DNA from: Panorpa germanica
Taxonomy: Eukaryota > Arthropoda > Insecta > Mecoptera > Panorpidae
Assembly: GCA_963678705.1 (NCBI GenBank)
Contig: OY783220.1
Span: 2,935,001 to 2,999,000, forward strand
DNA length: 64,000 nucleotides
Direction of reading: 5' to 3'
Under the pieces are notes generated by a model that was given only the letters and a program-made list of their open reading frames with translations, searched no databases and was not told the DNA's origin. Each line of letters begins with the position of its first letter. Position 1 is the stretch's first letter. This document shows, piece by piece, positions 12,610-31,466 of this stretch. A program made the translations under genes and the position numbers.

Positions 12610-13255
12610 TCTAGTTGATCGCCACGAAAACACCGCCGTGTTGATTGATAATAATGATGTTCGAAGACTACGCAGGACTAAACCCTCGGTCCTAGTAACC
12701 TAATCATGTAGAATTGTTCATTGGGGCAATCTCTACCACACCGTGTAATTATTGAAATGTAAGCCACTAGATAAGTATATCTACATTTAGTTGTAGTATT
12801 AGAGAAAAATAAATAAAAAACTAATAAGTTGCTTTCAAAAAATATCAGAAACGTGTATCCGTTAAACGTTTATCAAAGGATTACTTAGGACAATAAATGC
12901 TATCTATTACGTAAGCAATGTTATTTAAGATACAACGTTTTATGACCTACTTTATTGTTTTTTAAAAAATATCTCTACCTTTTTACCCATTAACATATTC
13001 ATAAAACTTGTTAATACCCCCTTTTGAAAGATTACAGAATCTAAAGAAATCTCTTTTAAGGATTTTATAGTAATAAACTATCTATACGAGTATTAGTTAT
13101 TTTTAAATAAAATATTCATGTAACATCCATGTAAACCAGTGTATTTACATTTATAAATGATATCTCCGTTATTGTAGTGATCTATTACTTAAACGTCTTA
13201 CAGCAACATTTCTCTTAATAGTCCTAACTTAAATTTGACATATTCTTTGTTACAG
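12610..13255. other. Region upstream of the first Krüppel-like coding exon
   Basis: AT-rich, no coding signal. It ends in a pyrimidine/AT tract and 'ttgttacag', a good 3' splice site, so it is probably the 3' part of an intron whose upstream exon I cannot place. A TACGAGTA octamer lies at 13085. Confidence 0.5.
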
Positions 13256-13272
13256 ATGTTACGCGCCCCAAA

Positions 13273-19882
<6,610 letters not shown>

Positions 19883-20190
19883 AATTATACGGTCAAATCT
19901 CCTATTAGTCCGAATAAAGAATTTGAAGAGATTGAATTTGATTATATTCATCTCTCACTTGATTAGGTAAAAATGAAATGAAATGAAATAGGAGTCAATT
20001 GTTTCTATAGAACTATGCCAGTAAAATATAATATATGTACTAGTATATTATATATGTTAATTTATATAAATTTTATAAAAACAAATTTAGATTATAAGTG
20101 TATTAATAGAAAATGAATTTCGAAAATTCAGGAATATTTATGTTTTAAAAGATATGGGCAATAAATGTTTTTTATTATAAAAACCGTTGA
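19883..20190 (+). other. Probable 3' untranslated region of the Krüppel-like gene
   Basis: It follows the stop codon directly. The first AATAAA is at 20160-20165, followed by T-rich sequence, a plausible polyadenylation site. Many other AATAAA occur in this AT-rich DNA, so the true end may be much further downstream. Confidence 0.4.
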
Positions 20191-20390
20191 AATATTTGGA
20201 AATTTACTTTATACTTTTGTTTATTTGTAAAGAACTTTTAAAATACATCTAGTATAGTAGACAGTGAAACTGCTTGAGTTTTATGAAAAAGTAATTACAA
20301 ACATATTCAAGAAATGAAAAAGTTACATGCAATTAAAAGCAATAGGATCGTTTTAGAGAACGTAATTACACCTATAAAGCTACACACAAA

Positions 20391-20407
20391 ACACACACAC
20401 ACACACA
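20391..20407. repeat. (AC)n microsatellite
   Basis: About 8 AC units, preceded by an interrupted 'acacacaaa'. The overlapping ORF 20314-20526 is repeat-driven. Confidence 0.85.
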
Positions 20408-20529
20408 AATACATTGTACATAGGGAAATGATTTCTAAAAATCGCACAAGTTTGCTTAAGCAAAGTAAAATACATATATTGATATATGAAATGTTTCTAA
20501 TAGCTAAATTTAAATACTATAGCTAATTT

Positions 20530-22568
20530 TATTTTTATATATAACATCAATATTTTATAGATATAGATAATTTTGCCAGTGTAATAATTGTTTTAAAACA
20601 ATCTTTTAATGGCTGTATAGTAATAGTTTTTAATTTAAATCATTTTTATTAAATTGTAATTTTTTTGATATAAATAGGTTATGGCCAGTAATATTCCTAG
20701 TAAACATTCCGAAATTATCGGTTTATTATTTACGAAATTTATATGGATAAATAAATCTAAATATTGTCAAGGAAAATACAAACAGTGCTGCTTGAACTGG
20801 AACGAAAGTATAAAGCTCAGAAAGTATCTCATAGATCTACGTTTCAATTAAATTAAACTTAGATAAAAAATTATATAGCAAAACCATTCTAACAGTATTG
20901 GATCAATGCGCCAATGCAGAAACTACTTTCTCTTGGTTATTTTTGTTACGTTAGTAAACCTAAAACACATGTGACTATGTTCAGATTTGTACATGACATA
21001 ATTTGTTCATGCTCAAGTAAAGATTACCTACTCTAAGTAGAAATGAGATAGAAGGTTGTGAAATTGTATTTTCCAGTTTATATTAAAAACCTTTATATGA
21101 TGTCTTAAAGATGAATATTAAGGATCAATTTATGTTGTATTTTCTTTGATAATATTTAATATAGTAGGCATTATTAAACACTATGAAATATAAAAGTATT
21201 TTTTATATTCTAAACTAGGGCCAGTCAATATAAAGTCTTCCACTTAATTGTATGAATAATAAATAAGTAAATAATTATATTTTTAAAGATGGTTAAATAA
21301 TTATATAAATAATTGCACAAAATTTGAGTGAGCAACACACACACATCTATAAATAATATAGTGTTTTGCAAAAAATGGTTCATTTTAGTATACTGACTTA
21401 CATGTTCGCAGGTAATGGTAATAGAGAATATATAGTTTCACCAGTTTGCGAAAATATTTAATAGTTCAACGGCTCCACGTTTTGAAAATAAAACTTTAGT
21501 GATTATTTGTTATTTAAAGATATCACGAAATGGAATCATTAACACTGCTGCAACAATTCGCTAAACCGATCACCAATTTGATTCCATAATTGTCTAATTT
21601 GTTTATGCTTTAAGATATCAAAGGACTTTGAAAAATTGGTCGGTCCATGTAAGCATTGGAAGCTGTCAACTTTTCTCGTTCAGTGCTTATTCTGACCGTC
21701 GTTGAAATAAATATATCTTCAAAAATAACCAAATTCTGCAATTTATTTTGTAAATTTTGCTATCATTTTCTTTTAGCCATGTTTCCAAATATTTGCACTA
21801 TTAAAAATTGAATATCTTATATTCTAAATTTTTAAATTTAATAAATATAGCAAAATTTTATAAACTTACATAGGTCATTTCATAAATATGGCAAAAGGAG
21901 CAAATTTATATTTTGGAAACTGTACTAAAAAGATTTCAAAAGGTAATTAAATTTTTAAGATGAAAATATAAATTAAATTTACTAAATTTATGAAGGATTC
22001 CAGTGCAAACGTTAATCGGAGTTCGTTTATACACACATACATGTAGAACTCTAAAGTGAAGAAGCTCAAAAATTTGATCACAGATGCTGACACAATTGAT
22101 ATTAATTATACTGATAATATTAAACCTATATATATAATAATTACAAATTCTAATTGTGCTATTTTGTTGACCAGCTTGTCAATTATTATTAGTTTTATAT
22201 TTTTTTATGGGCATTTTAAAGAAATTTAGGGCATTCTTGAAAACTAGGGCATTGTAAAAAAATTAGGGCATTTTTATTTTTAAAAACTATATACATAAAT
22301 AATTAGTTAAGTACTAACACAAAAATATTAACTTTCAAATTTACAAATGTATGTTTTTTTTAAATACTCAACATAACCTTGAAATATTATAAGTTTGATG
22401 TCAAAATTGTTTTATTGCAATTTTGACGTCATTCAATTTTATTAAAAAAATTTTTTATTTATATAATTATTAAAATAAAATACCTGAATGAAATATGATG
22501 CATTAGTTAATACATTTGTAAATTTAATAGTTTTGTAGTTTAAATTCAAATAACCCAATTAATAGTTT
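20530..22568. other. AT-rich DNA downstream of the Krüppel-like gene
   Basis: No gene or strong repeat seen. It contains three 'tagggcat' phrases at 22200-22275 ('gggcattttaaag', 'gggcattcttgaa', 'gggcatttttatt'), a weak local tandem repeat. Confidence 0.45.
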
Positions 22569-22569
22569 T

Positions 22570-22792
22570 ATACTTGGGGTCATTTTCATTCTTGTATTTC
22601 ATGTTATATTCGATGATAGTTAAAGGTAAATCAACGCTGATACGGGGTTGCGAACCGGGGTGTCCATCTTAGTACTCTAGTGCTCGTCCACTGAGCTACC
22701 TCGGTTGTTAACATTTCTCTGCCTATCATCAACTATAACATGAACTATATGTTACCTAAAAATAGTAGAATGAAAAGTGGCCACATACTTGT
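22570..22792. repeat. Palindromic element with a tRNA-like core
   Basis: The outer arms are inverted repeats: 'tacttgggg…cattttcattc…catgttatattcgatgatag' on the left and the complement of 'ctatcatcaactataacatg…gaatgaaaagtggccacata' on the right. The tRNA-like sequence (22639-22706) sits between the arms. The layout is a MITE/foldback that carries, or arose around, a tRNA-derived piece. Confidence 0.65.
22639..22706 (-). other. tRNA-like sequence (A-box and B-box), not a functional tRNA
   Basis: The minus strand has an A-box-like GGTAGCTCAGTGGACGAGC and a B-box-like CGGTTCGCAACC at the right spacing. The D stem pairs (GCTC/GAGC), but the anticodon stem (CTAGA/GATGG) and T stem do not pair well, and acceptor ends do not match. 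It is most likely a SINE-type or pseudo-tRNA core with a possible internal RNA polymerase III promoter. Confidence 0.6.
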
Positions 22793-22799
22793 AATTTAA

Positions 22800-25700
22800 A
22801 TATCACTATTTCTTTTGTTTTGTTAATTAGGTCTTAAATTAAAGATGCTTAAAGAAGAATCCTAGGGGTCATGTTTATTGTTCAATAATCTCAATAAGCA
22901 ATATTCCGTGTTGTGAAATAATGTAGGGATGTGAATTACAAGAAAATTTAGTAACATGTTAACGTTAAGTTGACAAATTCAGTTTCAATTTGGAAATCGA
23001 AGCAATATAAATTCATATGTGATATTTTTGGAAAATTCTTGAAGGTTTATGTAAATAGTGCCTTTTAAATGAAAATTATTATCAAAAATAGTAATAAAAA
23101 TTGAAAAAAAAATTATTATATAAAAAAGTTACCGACAAATATAAAATAAACATGACTGTCTAGAAATAGTTAGCTATCTCCGTGGAATTAAGTGAAATTT
23201 TAGAAAATCAATTTAATCGTTGAGATTACGACCCTTGTTCGAGGCATAAAGTAATTTTATCCGACGTGCGTTTAATCCAAATAAATTTAAAAAAGAAATG
23301 AAATTTAGCAATCGCAAATAGTAGTGCAACAAGACCGGTTCCGGCCTCTAAATAGAATTAAATTTGAATAAGAATAAAACAGTCAATAGAACAAAGACAA
23401 GATTTGAAACCAGAAATAATTGAAGATGAAATGTTTTCAAGCGTCTCTGTATTATAAATTATTACTTTCGAATTTATAAATTTGAAAATTTTAGTTTAAG
23501 ATTTCACTTAATTTCGTATGAGTATAAATTGGTCCTCAATCGGCTACATTTGCGTAATTCGTATTTCCATGAAGCCAGTTTAATTTTATTTTGTATTAAG
23601 AAAAAATATTACCTATTATTATTAACACAATTTATAGGTTATAATTCTTGTAATAAATATGTAACAATTATTATCTTTATTGTTAAACATTGCCAGTATA
23701 ATTGTATATAATATAATATAGTAATTATAATTAATTTTATTATAAAATAATAATATATATATATCTATAAACAAATTATAATATTATGAATAAATAAATT
23801 AATATATTTAAACGCCAGTTTGGGGCCAGTACACATATTTTACAAATGTTTATTAAACAAATTACTAATATATTATTTTTATTATAAATAAATAAATATA
23901 TATTAATTTTATTATTTTTTTTAGTATATTTTTTAATTTATCATCACTAGATCTCGCAGTGTTCTTTAAAGTTGTATGTTTTCTGAATACAATACAATTA
24001 TATTCGTAATTTTAATAAAAGCAATTCTTTTGAAAATAGAAAACATGTTTTGTTTATGTATCAATGTTGAGAATAAAATTCAAATTTATAACAATTTGTT
24101 GATTTTTATTTAGTTATTCATTTTTTGTCATCATTTAAAAACAGGTATCTACAGATTTAGACACATCCGTTTGCTTCATTTATCCACTTATATTATCTAG
24201 TTCCAATTTCTTGTTCTATATTTAGTATAGACATATTTTTTGCACATTATTTTATTTGATATTGAAATGATATAAATTAGTTTTACACCTGTTCCGTTAG
24301 GCAGTTAGTTATTATATATTGCCGCAATACATCGGGATAAATGTGTCAAAATGAGCACCGGTAATAACAGCTTTGATATAATAATTCAAATTTCAAGTAC
24401 ATTAAAATATAATTGAGTAATCATTAGTGAAATATGAATGTACTAAATATCGATTAAAATGAAATTAGTCGCGCCTTAAACGCTGTAGAATCTAGAGAGA
24501 TATTACTAATTTACAGTTACTTAAGATTTGAGAATGTAACACTGTGGGACCGGCATATTGAGTCGGTTTACGTAAAAATAACTCTTACGAAACATAACTT
24601 TATATCAAGCGATTGTAGGAGGTGTTACCCCGGCCTATGTCCATCTGGAACAGTTGGGATATAGTACTCAGTAAACAATTTTATGAAGTGTCCTGTTTTG
24701 TGACGTTTCTACCACTATTGTACATCAATTATAGTTCGCATCAACTTTATCTTCATTTATATTCCGACAGGTGGAGTGGTTTAGCCATTTGTAGCCCATA
24801 AAATAGACATTTCATATGAACGACTGTGAAAAACTGAACTGTAAATGAACTCTTTCATGACAAGTAAATCATACGCATCTTCAATATGATGACAAAGTGA
24901 CTCCAAAATGTTTACTGGGTAAGTACATAAATTGGTATGCAATACTATTTCTTAACAAATATATAAGAATGGATGCAAATCACTTGACTGTTAAGTTATA
25001 ATATAATGAAGCTATAATGACGTCATATTGTCAAGAGATAGTTTATCTTAAAATAGGGTGCAAGCAGGTTTTAATTTATGCAGCAAGCATCTAATATAAT
25101 TATCTTTCTTCATATTTACTTATGCCTCTTTAGTGTTATGAATTGACCGGCAATGAAAGTGTTTAGAGTTAAAGAGTATAATAGTCGCGCCATTGAAGAA
25201 TCAGCCTGCGGGTCCTAAATACTTATCGTCGTGACCATTAACTCTGTTATACAAATATAATAAACTACAATCACAATCCACTGATCTAAATAATTTTCTC
25301 TAAACAATATTCCCATTGTAACACAACAATAAATCTAATTCATTACTGTACTATTACATAATTACGAGTTAGTATATCTATTTACAAGATCGCTCGTTTC
25401 AATTATCACGTAATTCAAATAGTACTCAATCTGGCGCTGGACTTCTTGAATCCTGGAAGGCTCTAGTCTGGACTGTCCGTAAGAACCGCAATAGTTGCAA
25501 CTTCAGTACGCGCGGTTGTTGATATCTTTGTAGCTACAGCTCGGTTCACCAATGCCCTATTTCTCACAGTTTTTGTGTAATATGTAAACTGAACACCAGC
25601 CTTTACTTCGACGATGAATTCGCAGAGCACGAGGTCTGTCCACTGAGAGTTACCAGGTATCTATTGGTAACTATTAACTCTTGAAACCAAAGCCAAAGCA

Positions 25701-25988
25701 AGCAACCCAGTTCAAGACACATTAATAATATTATATGCACAAAGTAGTTTTGCAATTACTTCGAGTAAGTTAACCTACGTAATAATGTATTACTATACAA
25801 ATCAGAAGTTTTCATTAGGTCTTAAAGTAATCGGCTTGTCGTTCCGTAAATTAAATTTAACATTAAAATTTTTATGCGACCGATTTAAATTCATAGACAT
25901 TTCTTTCTAATAGTTAAATTTTTATATTTTTTAAATTTTTTGATGGGGTTGTATCCGCTATTCGCTAAATTGATAAAAAGTTTTATAA
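22800..25988. other. AT-rich intergenic DNA
   Basis: No gene supported. A less AT-rich part near 25430-25640 shows no translation or repeat I recognise. Confidence 0.45.
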
Positions 25989-26080
25989 AATTTCAAATAT
26001 CTACGTGATTTTGACTTTTACGCTACCTTTTTTATATTCATGGACATGAAAAAGTCAAAAAAGCGTAGAAATTTGAAATG
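25989..26080. repeat. Lone diverged 146-bp-family monomer fragment, folded back
   Basis: 'tctacgtgattttgactttt…' then 'attcatggac' follows the array monomer 'tctacgcgattctggctttt…attcatggac' at 29600-30900. Directly after it, 26046-26080 is an imperfect inverted copy ('agtcaaaaaagcgtagaaat'), so this stray piece has the same head-to-head arrangement as the large locus. Confidence 0.7.
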
Positions 26081-26099
26081 AAATGAATAAGTTTTTTCG

Positions 26100-28351
26100 A
26101 CAGCATTTCGAGAATCTGTGAGTTTACCATCCCTACTAGTTACAGACAGAGAGGCATACTGCAATAAATAAAATATCTACTTCTAAATAATGGCACATGT
26201 ACGAGTATGTAAAATGGAAGAGCTCAGTTTCTATTCTCCGCGATTGTAATATCCATATTAAAATAGACAAATATAGTCTAATGTGAAACGTGTTTTTACT
26301 TTAAACGGTGATGTTTAACTATATTTGCATGTAAGGCAGCGTCCCTATTTGTGCAACATTTCCCTAGAACACTTACTTTTATGTTTCACTATTCGTAAAT
26401 TGAATTTTTTTTCACCTGTTTTTATTTGCTCAAAGTGTGTCATGTTTTAAGTGGTGAACAATCGGGACAGTTCTCTTTTAAGTTCTTAATGTACAGTAAA
26501 CATTATCTGATGTCCCGCATTAGAATTAAGCACAGTCGAACCTTTTTATAACAGATAAGTGGTCCGTTTTAACTGAATCTTCGAATAGAGATCTTTAGAG
26601 GAAGATGTTCCTAATTTTTGTTGATTGGTTATTTTCATTGGTTTGAAAAAAAAATTATGGTTTGCTACTTATTTCTTTAGTTATTAAAAAGAAATTAAAT
26701 TTTGTAACTGTCCGTTATAAGCGGGGTTTTACTTCACCTTCTTCAGTAGAGACGCTGCTTAACATCGACTTATAGAATTATGAATAAAACATATTTATCG
26801 AGAACATTTTCTTGAGTCTTGACACAAACGTATTGGCACCAGTTCCATATCTATAACATTTCTATTTCAGGTCGTAATGACTTCTGGCTTCGTTTGTCGT
26901 ATTGGTATCGGTATCGGTATTGTAGAGTCGAATACCGTATACGAGTATGCCTTGCAAGCGTAATTATTAATATTTTATTACCTAGCAAATCCACAACGCT
27001 GCTTCCGGCGTTTCCTTACACAACCTTCGGTTGTAACAGACTCTTTTACAATACAAATATTATTTATACTGTCCCCCACCCATTAATCCAGCCTTCTATT
27101 ATTACTTAATTAATATTCAATATAATTAAAAAGTTTGTACCTAAAAAAAAATAATACACATCAGTGGCGAATTGCATCGACTGGGGCATGTTGGTAAATT
27201 TTACTGTGACTATAAAAAGTGACTTATATAGAAGGAGGCGTTAAAAACAGAGAATAGTAACGTCATTAGTTCATGTTTATAGTTTAGAAAGATGCAAATA
27301 AATAATGATTGACTAGTTCATTAGTAAGAAATCTCTAAAAAGAATCGTAATTTGAGTATTTTATTAAGGGACATTTTTAATATTGTTAACGTTAAAACCT
27401 AACTACATCAATAGAAAGAAGAACAATTTAGTTTAAACCGCATTTGTTCAATATCAACATTTATACAAAATACATTTCTACAGTCGTCAAATCCGACACT
27501 GTTAATAACATGTATAAAATAAATCGATTTTGAAAATTAGATCAATATGTTGCAATTTTTGAATGCAGTCATTTTTATTTATTTTTTATAAATAATAAAT
27601 TATTGGTTACAGATATTTTAAATAATATTAATAATAGATAACGTTTTTAATATGTATATTAATAACTAAATAATAGATTGGTTAAATCACGTTTCGTAAT
27701 TAATGGTTATAATTAATTATAGCTTATTCATAAATGTAACTCCTTGGAATAGAATTAAGAAATTAAAATTAATAAGACCGTTAAACTGAATATGAGTTTA
27801 ACTGGTGCTGGTGCTGGTGACCAGTGGCCTAAATTGTAACTATGGCCGTGAATTCGATAACTTATTGTTGTTTAATTTTTTCATTGTTGTATTGTATTTA
27901 AACAATGCTTCCTGAATTGGTTTTGTTTGGTTAAAATTGAAAGTGTATTGTTGGTTGCTTGGTTATGTGTTACAAATAATAAAAAAAAACTTACTTATGT
28001 ATTTCTGTTTCTCTTTATTAAATCTAGTAGAGCCTTTGTCCACATATTTATTTGATGCCTTTGTTTATGAATATGGATTCATTTCTCAAGAAATGTGGAC
28101 GTCTCAAGGTCTTGTTGCAAGATACTCTTTTATCATAAGGAGTAAAGTCTATGGTTTCTCGAGATATCAACTGTGTCGCATTAAGAGTAGCTGATTCCTC
28201 TCGCTGCTGATCGAAGACACGAATAACTGCTCATAGTCAAGAAATTTTCCATTAAACAAAAGCGATTTTTTTTCTTACTAACAACAATTAACGTCATTTT
28301 GCCTAAGCAAATTTATCTAACATCAGTAAATTGAAAATCGTTCAAAGTATC
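26100..28351. other. AT-rich intergenic DNA
   Basis: No gene supported. It includes a short (GGTGCT)n run at about 27808-27822 and two TACGAGTA octamers (26200, 26940). Confidence 0.45.
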
Positions 28352-28440
28352 AAATAAAAGTCTTTGATTTCAGGAACAACACATAAGTTTGATTAAAAAT
28401 TTACAATTCCTAATAAAATGTCTTATATATATACATATAT
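28352..28440 (+). repeat. Dispersed repeat R4, 3' part
   Basis: It matches 58915-59005 ('gtctttgatttcag', 'acacataagtttgattaaaa', 'aaaatgtctta'). Only the 3' part of the repeat is present. Confidence 0.7.
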
Positions 28441-29503
28441 AAACTTATGCAATTTTATTTACATCTTCATTTACTTAAAATGCAGATAAACTTGTCATGC
28501 TTATAGGTGGAATATTGTTCTTGTCACTATGTCAAACCTCTGAACAGAACACAAATTAATAAGACAATGAATACAGTGTTAAATCATTTCAGAAGATATA
28601 ATTACAGCAAACGAATTTACAGAGATAATTATTTCTATTCTATTTTAACACATTCTATTTTGGTTCATATTTAATTTAAGTGTTTTTATTGCATAATGCG
28701 AAACTATTTAAAAACCATTTAACATAATAAAACCACGAAGATGCTGAAGATGCTGGCTTCAGGAGTTCTACATCTAACAACTTTCCATAAATGGTCCGGC
28801 CAGCCAAATTGTTTAGTAGTTAAAGATAAATCAGATTAAATGGTCCAGATCCAGTAATTAATTGTACATGTCAAAAAACTAACCTCATAAATAAATATTT
28901 TATGAGTTATTACACGGTGAAGTTGTTTATTTGATGATATAATTTTATTTTCAAATTCAATTTCAATGGCCATTAGTTTCTTATGTGACGTGAGATGGAA
29001 TAATAACAAAGGTTATTTTCTCCTTTTCTCTGTTTTTGTAAATCGCACTTCATTTTATTAGTTTTATTAGTCATGAGAACTATCCGTGAAGCATAGAAGA
29101 TGTATGTATTTAAAAATTATACTAATTATGCTTGAAGATAATTTAAAGTATTTTTAAGTCAATCAAATTTTTATAAAAGTATTTATTGTGTTAAGAGCAG
29201 TGGAGCAGTGATGTAGAACTGGTAGCTGTGGAACGAATTAGTTAACGAAGTTGATTCAACAAACCAACAAACAAACCATTGTATTTATTGTATGCATCGA
29301 TTTACCTTAGTAAAAGTTTATCAAATGTAATTTAAAGTTAAGATGTATAATTGTCAGCAATAACATCCCATTAAACGCCTTATAGTTTATTTAACATCAA
29401 ACTGTTGTTATTTTGCATGAAAAACATTAACTAAGTGATCGTTCTGGTTTAGATGCATTTGTAATTGTATTTGTATTTGTAATTTATTAAGAATATATTA
29501 TTA
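28441..29503. other. AT-rich intergenic DNA left of the 146-bp array
   Basis: No gene or clear repeat recognised. Confidence 0.45.
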
Positions 29504-29559
29504 CTAGCTGTTCGGCCCGTCGCAAGACAACGAGTGTGATTTATGTATTTTTTCTAATC

Positions 29560-30987
29560 TACGCGATTAAATATATACGCGATTCTGGCTTTCTTGAAAT
29601 TTTTTGATGCAGTTATGTTCGTTACGCTTTAAAGTAAATAACTGCTTCATTACATTTTAAATATATACGCGATTCTGGCTTTCACACGACCTTTTTTAAA
29701 TTCATGGACTTTTTTTTCTAAAAATTATTATTGGATTTCTTGAATTTTTTTGATGCAGTTATGTTCGTTACGCTTTACATTACAGAACTGCTTCATTACA
29801 TTTTAAATATCTTCGCGATTCTGGCTTTTACGCGATCTTTTTTAAATTCATGGACTTTTTTTTCTAAAAATCTTTTTTTGGATTTCTTGAAATTTTTTGA
29901 TGCAGTTATGTTCGTTAGGCTTTAAATTAAAAAACTGCTTCATTACATTTTAATTATCTCCGCGATTCTGGCTTTTACGAGACCTTTTTTAAATTCATGG
30001 ACTTTTTTTTTCTAAAATTTTTTTTTGGATTTCTTGAAATTTTTTGATGCAGTTATGTTCGCTAGGCTTTAAAGTAAATAACTGCTTCATTACATTTTAA
30101 TTATCTCCGCGATTCTGGCTTTTACGCGACCTTTTTTAAATTCATGGACTCTTTTTTCTAAAAATTTTTTTTGGATTTCTTGAAAATTTTTGATGCAGTT
30201 ATGTTCGCTAGGCTTTAAAGTAAATAACTGCTTTATTACATTTTAATTATCTCCGCGATTCTGGCTTTTACGCGACCTTTTTTAAATTCATGGACTTTTT
30301 TTTCTAAAAATTTTTTTTGGATTTCTTGAAATTTTTTGATGCAGTTATGTTCGTTAGGCTTTAAAGTAAATAACTGCTTCATTACATTTTAATTATCTCC
30401 GCGATTCTGGCTTTTACGAGACCTTTTTTAAATTCATGGACTTTTTTTTTTAAAAAATTTTTTTTGGATTTCTTGAAATTTTTTGATGCAGTTATGTTTG
30501 CTAGGCTTTAAAGTAAATAACTGCTTCATTACATTTTAATTATCTCCGCGATTCTGGCTTTTACGCGACCTTTTTTAAATTCATGGACTTTTTTTTCTAA
30601 AAATTTTTTTTGGATTTCTTGAAATTTTTTGATGCATTTATGTTCGCTAGGCTTTAAATTAAATAACTGCTTCATTACATTTTAAATATCTACGCGATTC
30701 TGGCTTTTATACGACCTTTTTTAAATTCATGGACTTTTTTTTCTAAAATTTTTTTTTGGATTTCTTGAAATTTTTTGATGCATTTATGTTCGCTAGGCTT
30801 TAAATTAAATAACTGCTTCATTACATTTTAAATATCTACGCGATTCTGGCTTTTATGCGACCTTTTTTAAATTCATGGACTTTTTTTTCTAAAATTTTTT
30901 TTTTGGATTTCTTGAAATTTTTTAATGCAGTTATGTTCGTTAGGCTTTAAAATAAAGAACTGCTTCATTAGATTTTAAATATCTACG
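29560..30987 (+). repeat. Left array of 146-147 bp monomers
   Basis: 'ttcatggact' recurs at 29701, 29847, 29994, 30141, 30287, 30433, 30580, 30726 and 30872, a spacing of 146 or 147. Monomers differ at diagnostic sites ('attatctccgcg' versus 'aatatctacgcg'), the first type in the middle and the second nearer the core. The first copy (29560-29640) is shortened. Confidence 0.95.
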
Positions 30988-31466
30988 CAGATACTCAAAA
31001 AATTGCATTGCTCTTAAAATCATAAAAGTGAACCTTTTCATCATTTTTAACAAGATTATAGTCTTCTTTCTATATAGAGATTTAATATATGAATATATCA
31101 TAAACTAAAATACTTATTTAAAAATGAATAATAAATTTGAAATCAGCAATTTAATAACTTTAAAAGTAACGTAAAATCCGTTATAAAATGACAAATATAT
31201 ATTCTTCAATTTTTATGAAAAGTAAGAAGGTAATACTCTTCTTACTTTTCATAAAAATTGAAGAAAATATATTTGTCATTTTATAACGGATTTTAACTTA
31301 CTTTTAAATGCTGATTTCAAATTTATTATTCATTTTTAAATAAGTATTTTAGTTTATGATATATTAATATATTAAATCTCCATATAGAAAGAAGACTATA
31401 ATCTTGTTAAAAATGATGAAAAGGTTCACTTTTATGATTTTAAGAGCAATGCAATTTTTTGAGTAT
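30988..31466. repeat. Central palindrome of the array locus
   Basis: The two arms, 30988-31229 and 31238-31466, are near-perfect complements and differ by one deletion of about a dozen bases and a few substitutions. The innermost 26 bp on each side are exact, separated by an 8-base loop. The core itself is not made of monomers. Confidence 0.95.

Noticed and set aside
22639..22706. Functional tRNA gene
   Set aside because: The anticodon and T stems do not pair and the acceptor ends do not match.
29731..29925. 64-residue ORF in the satellite array
   Set aside because: It is a chance frame through one and a half monomers and is broken in the others.
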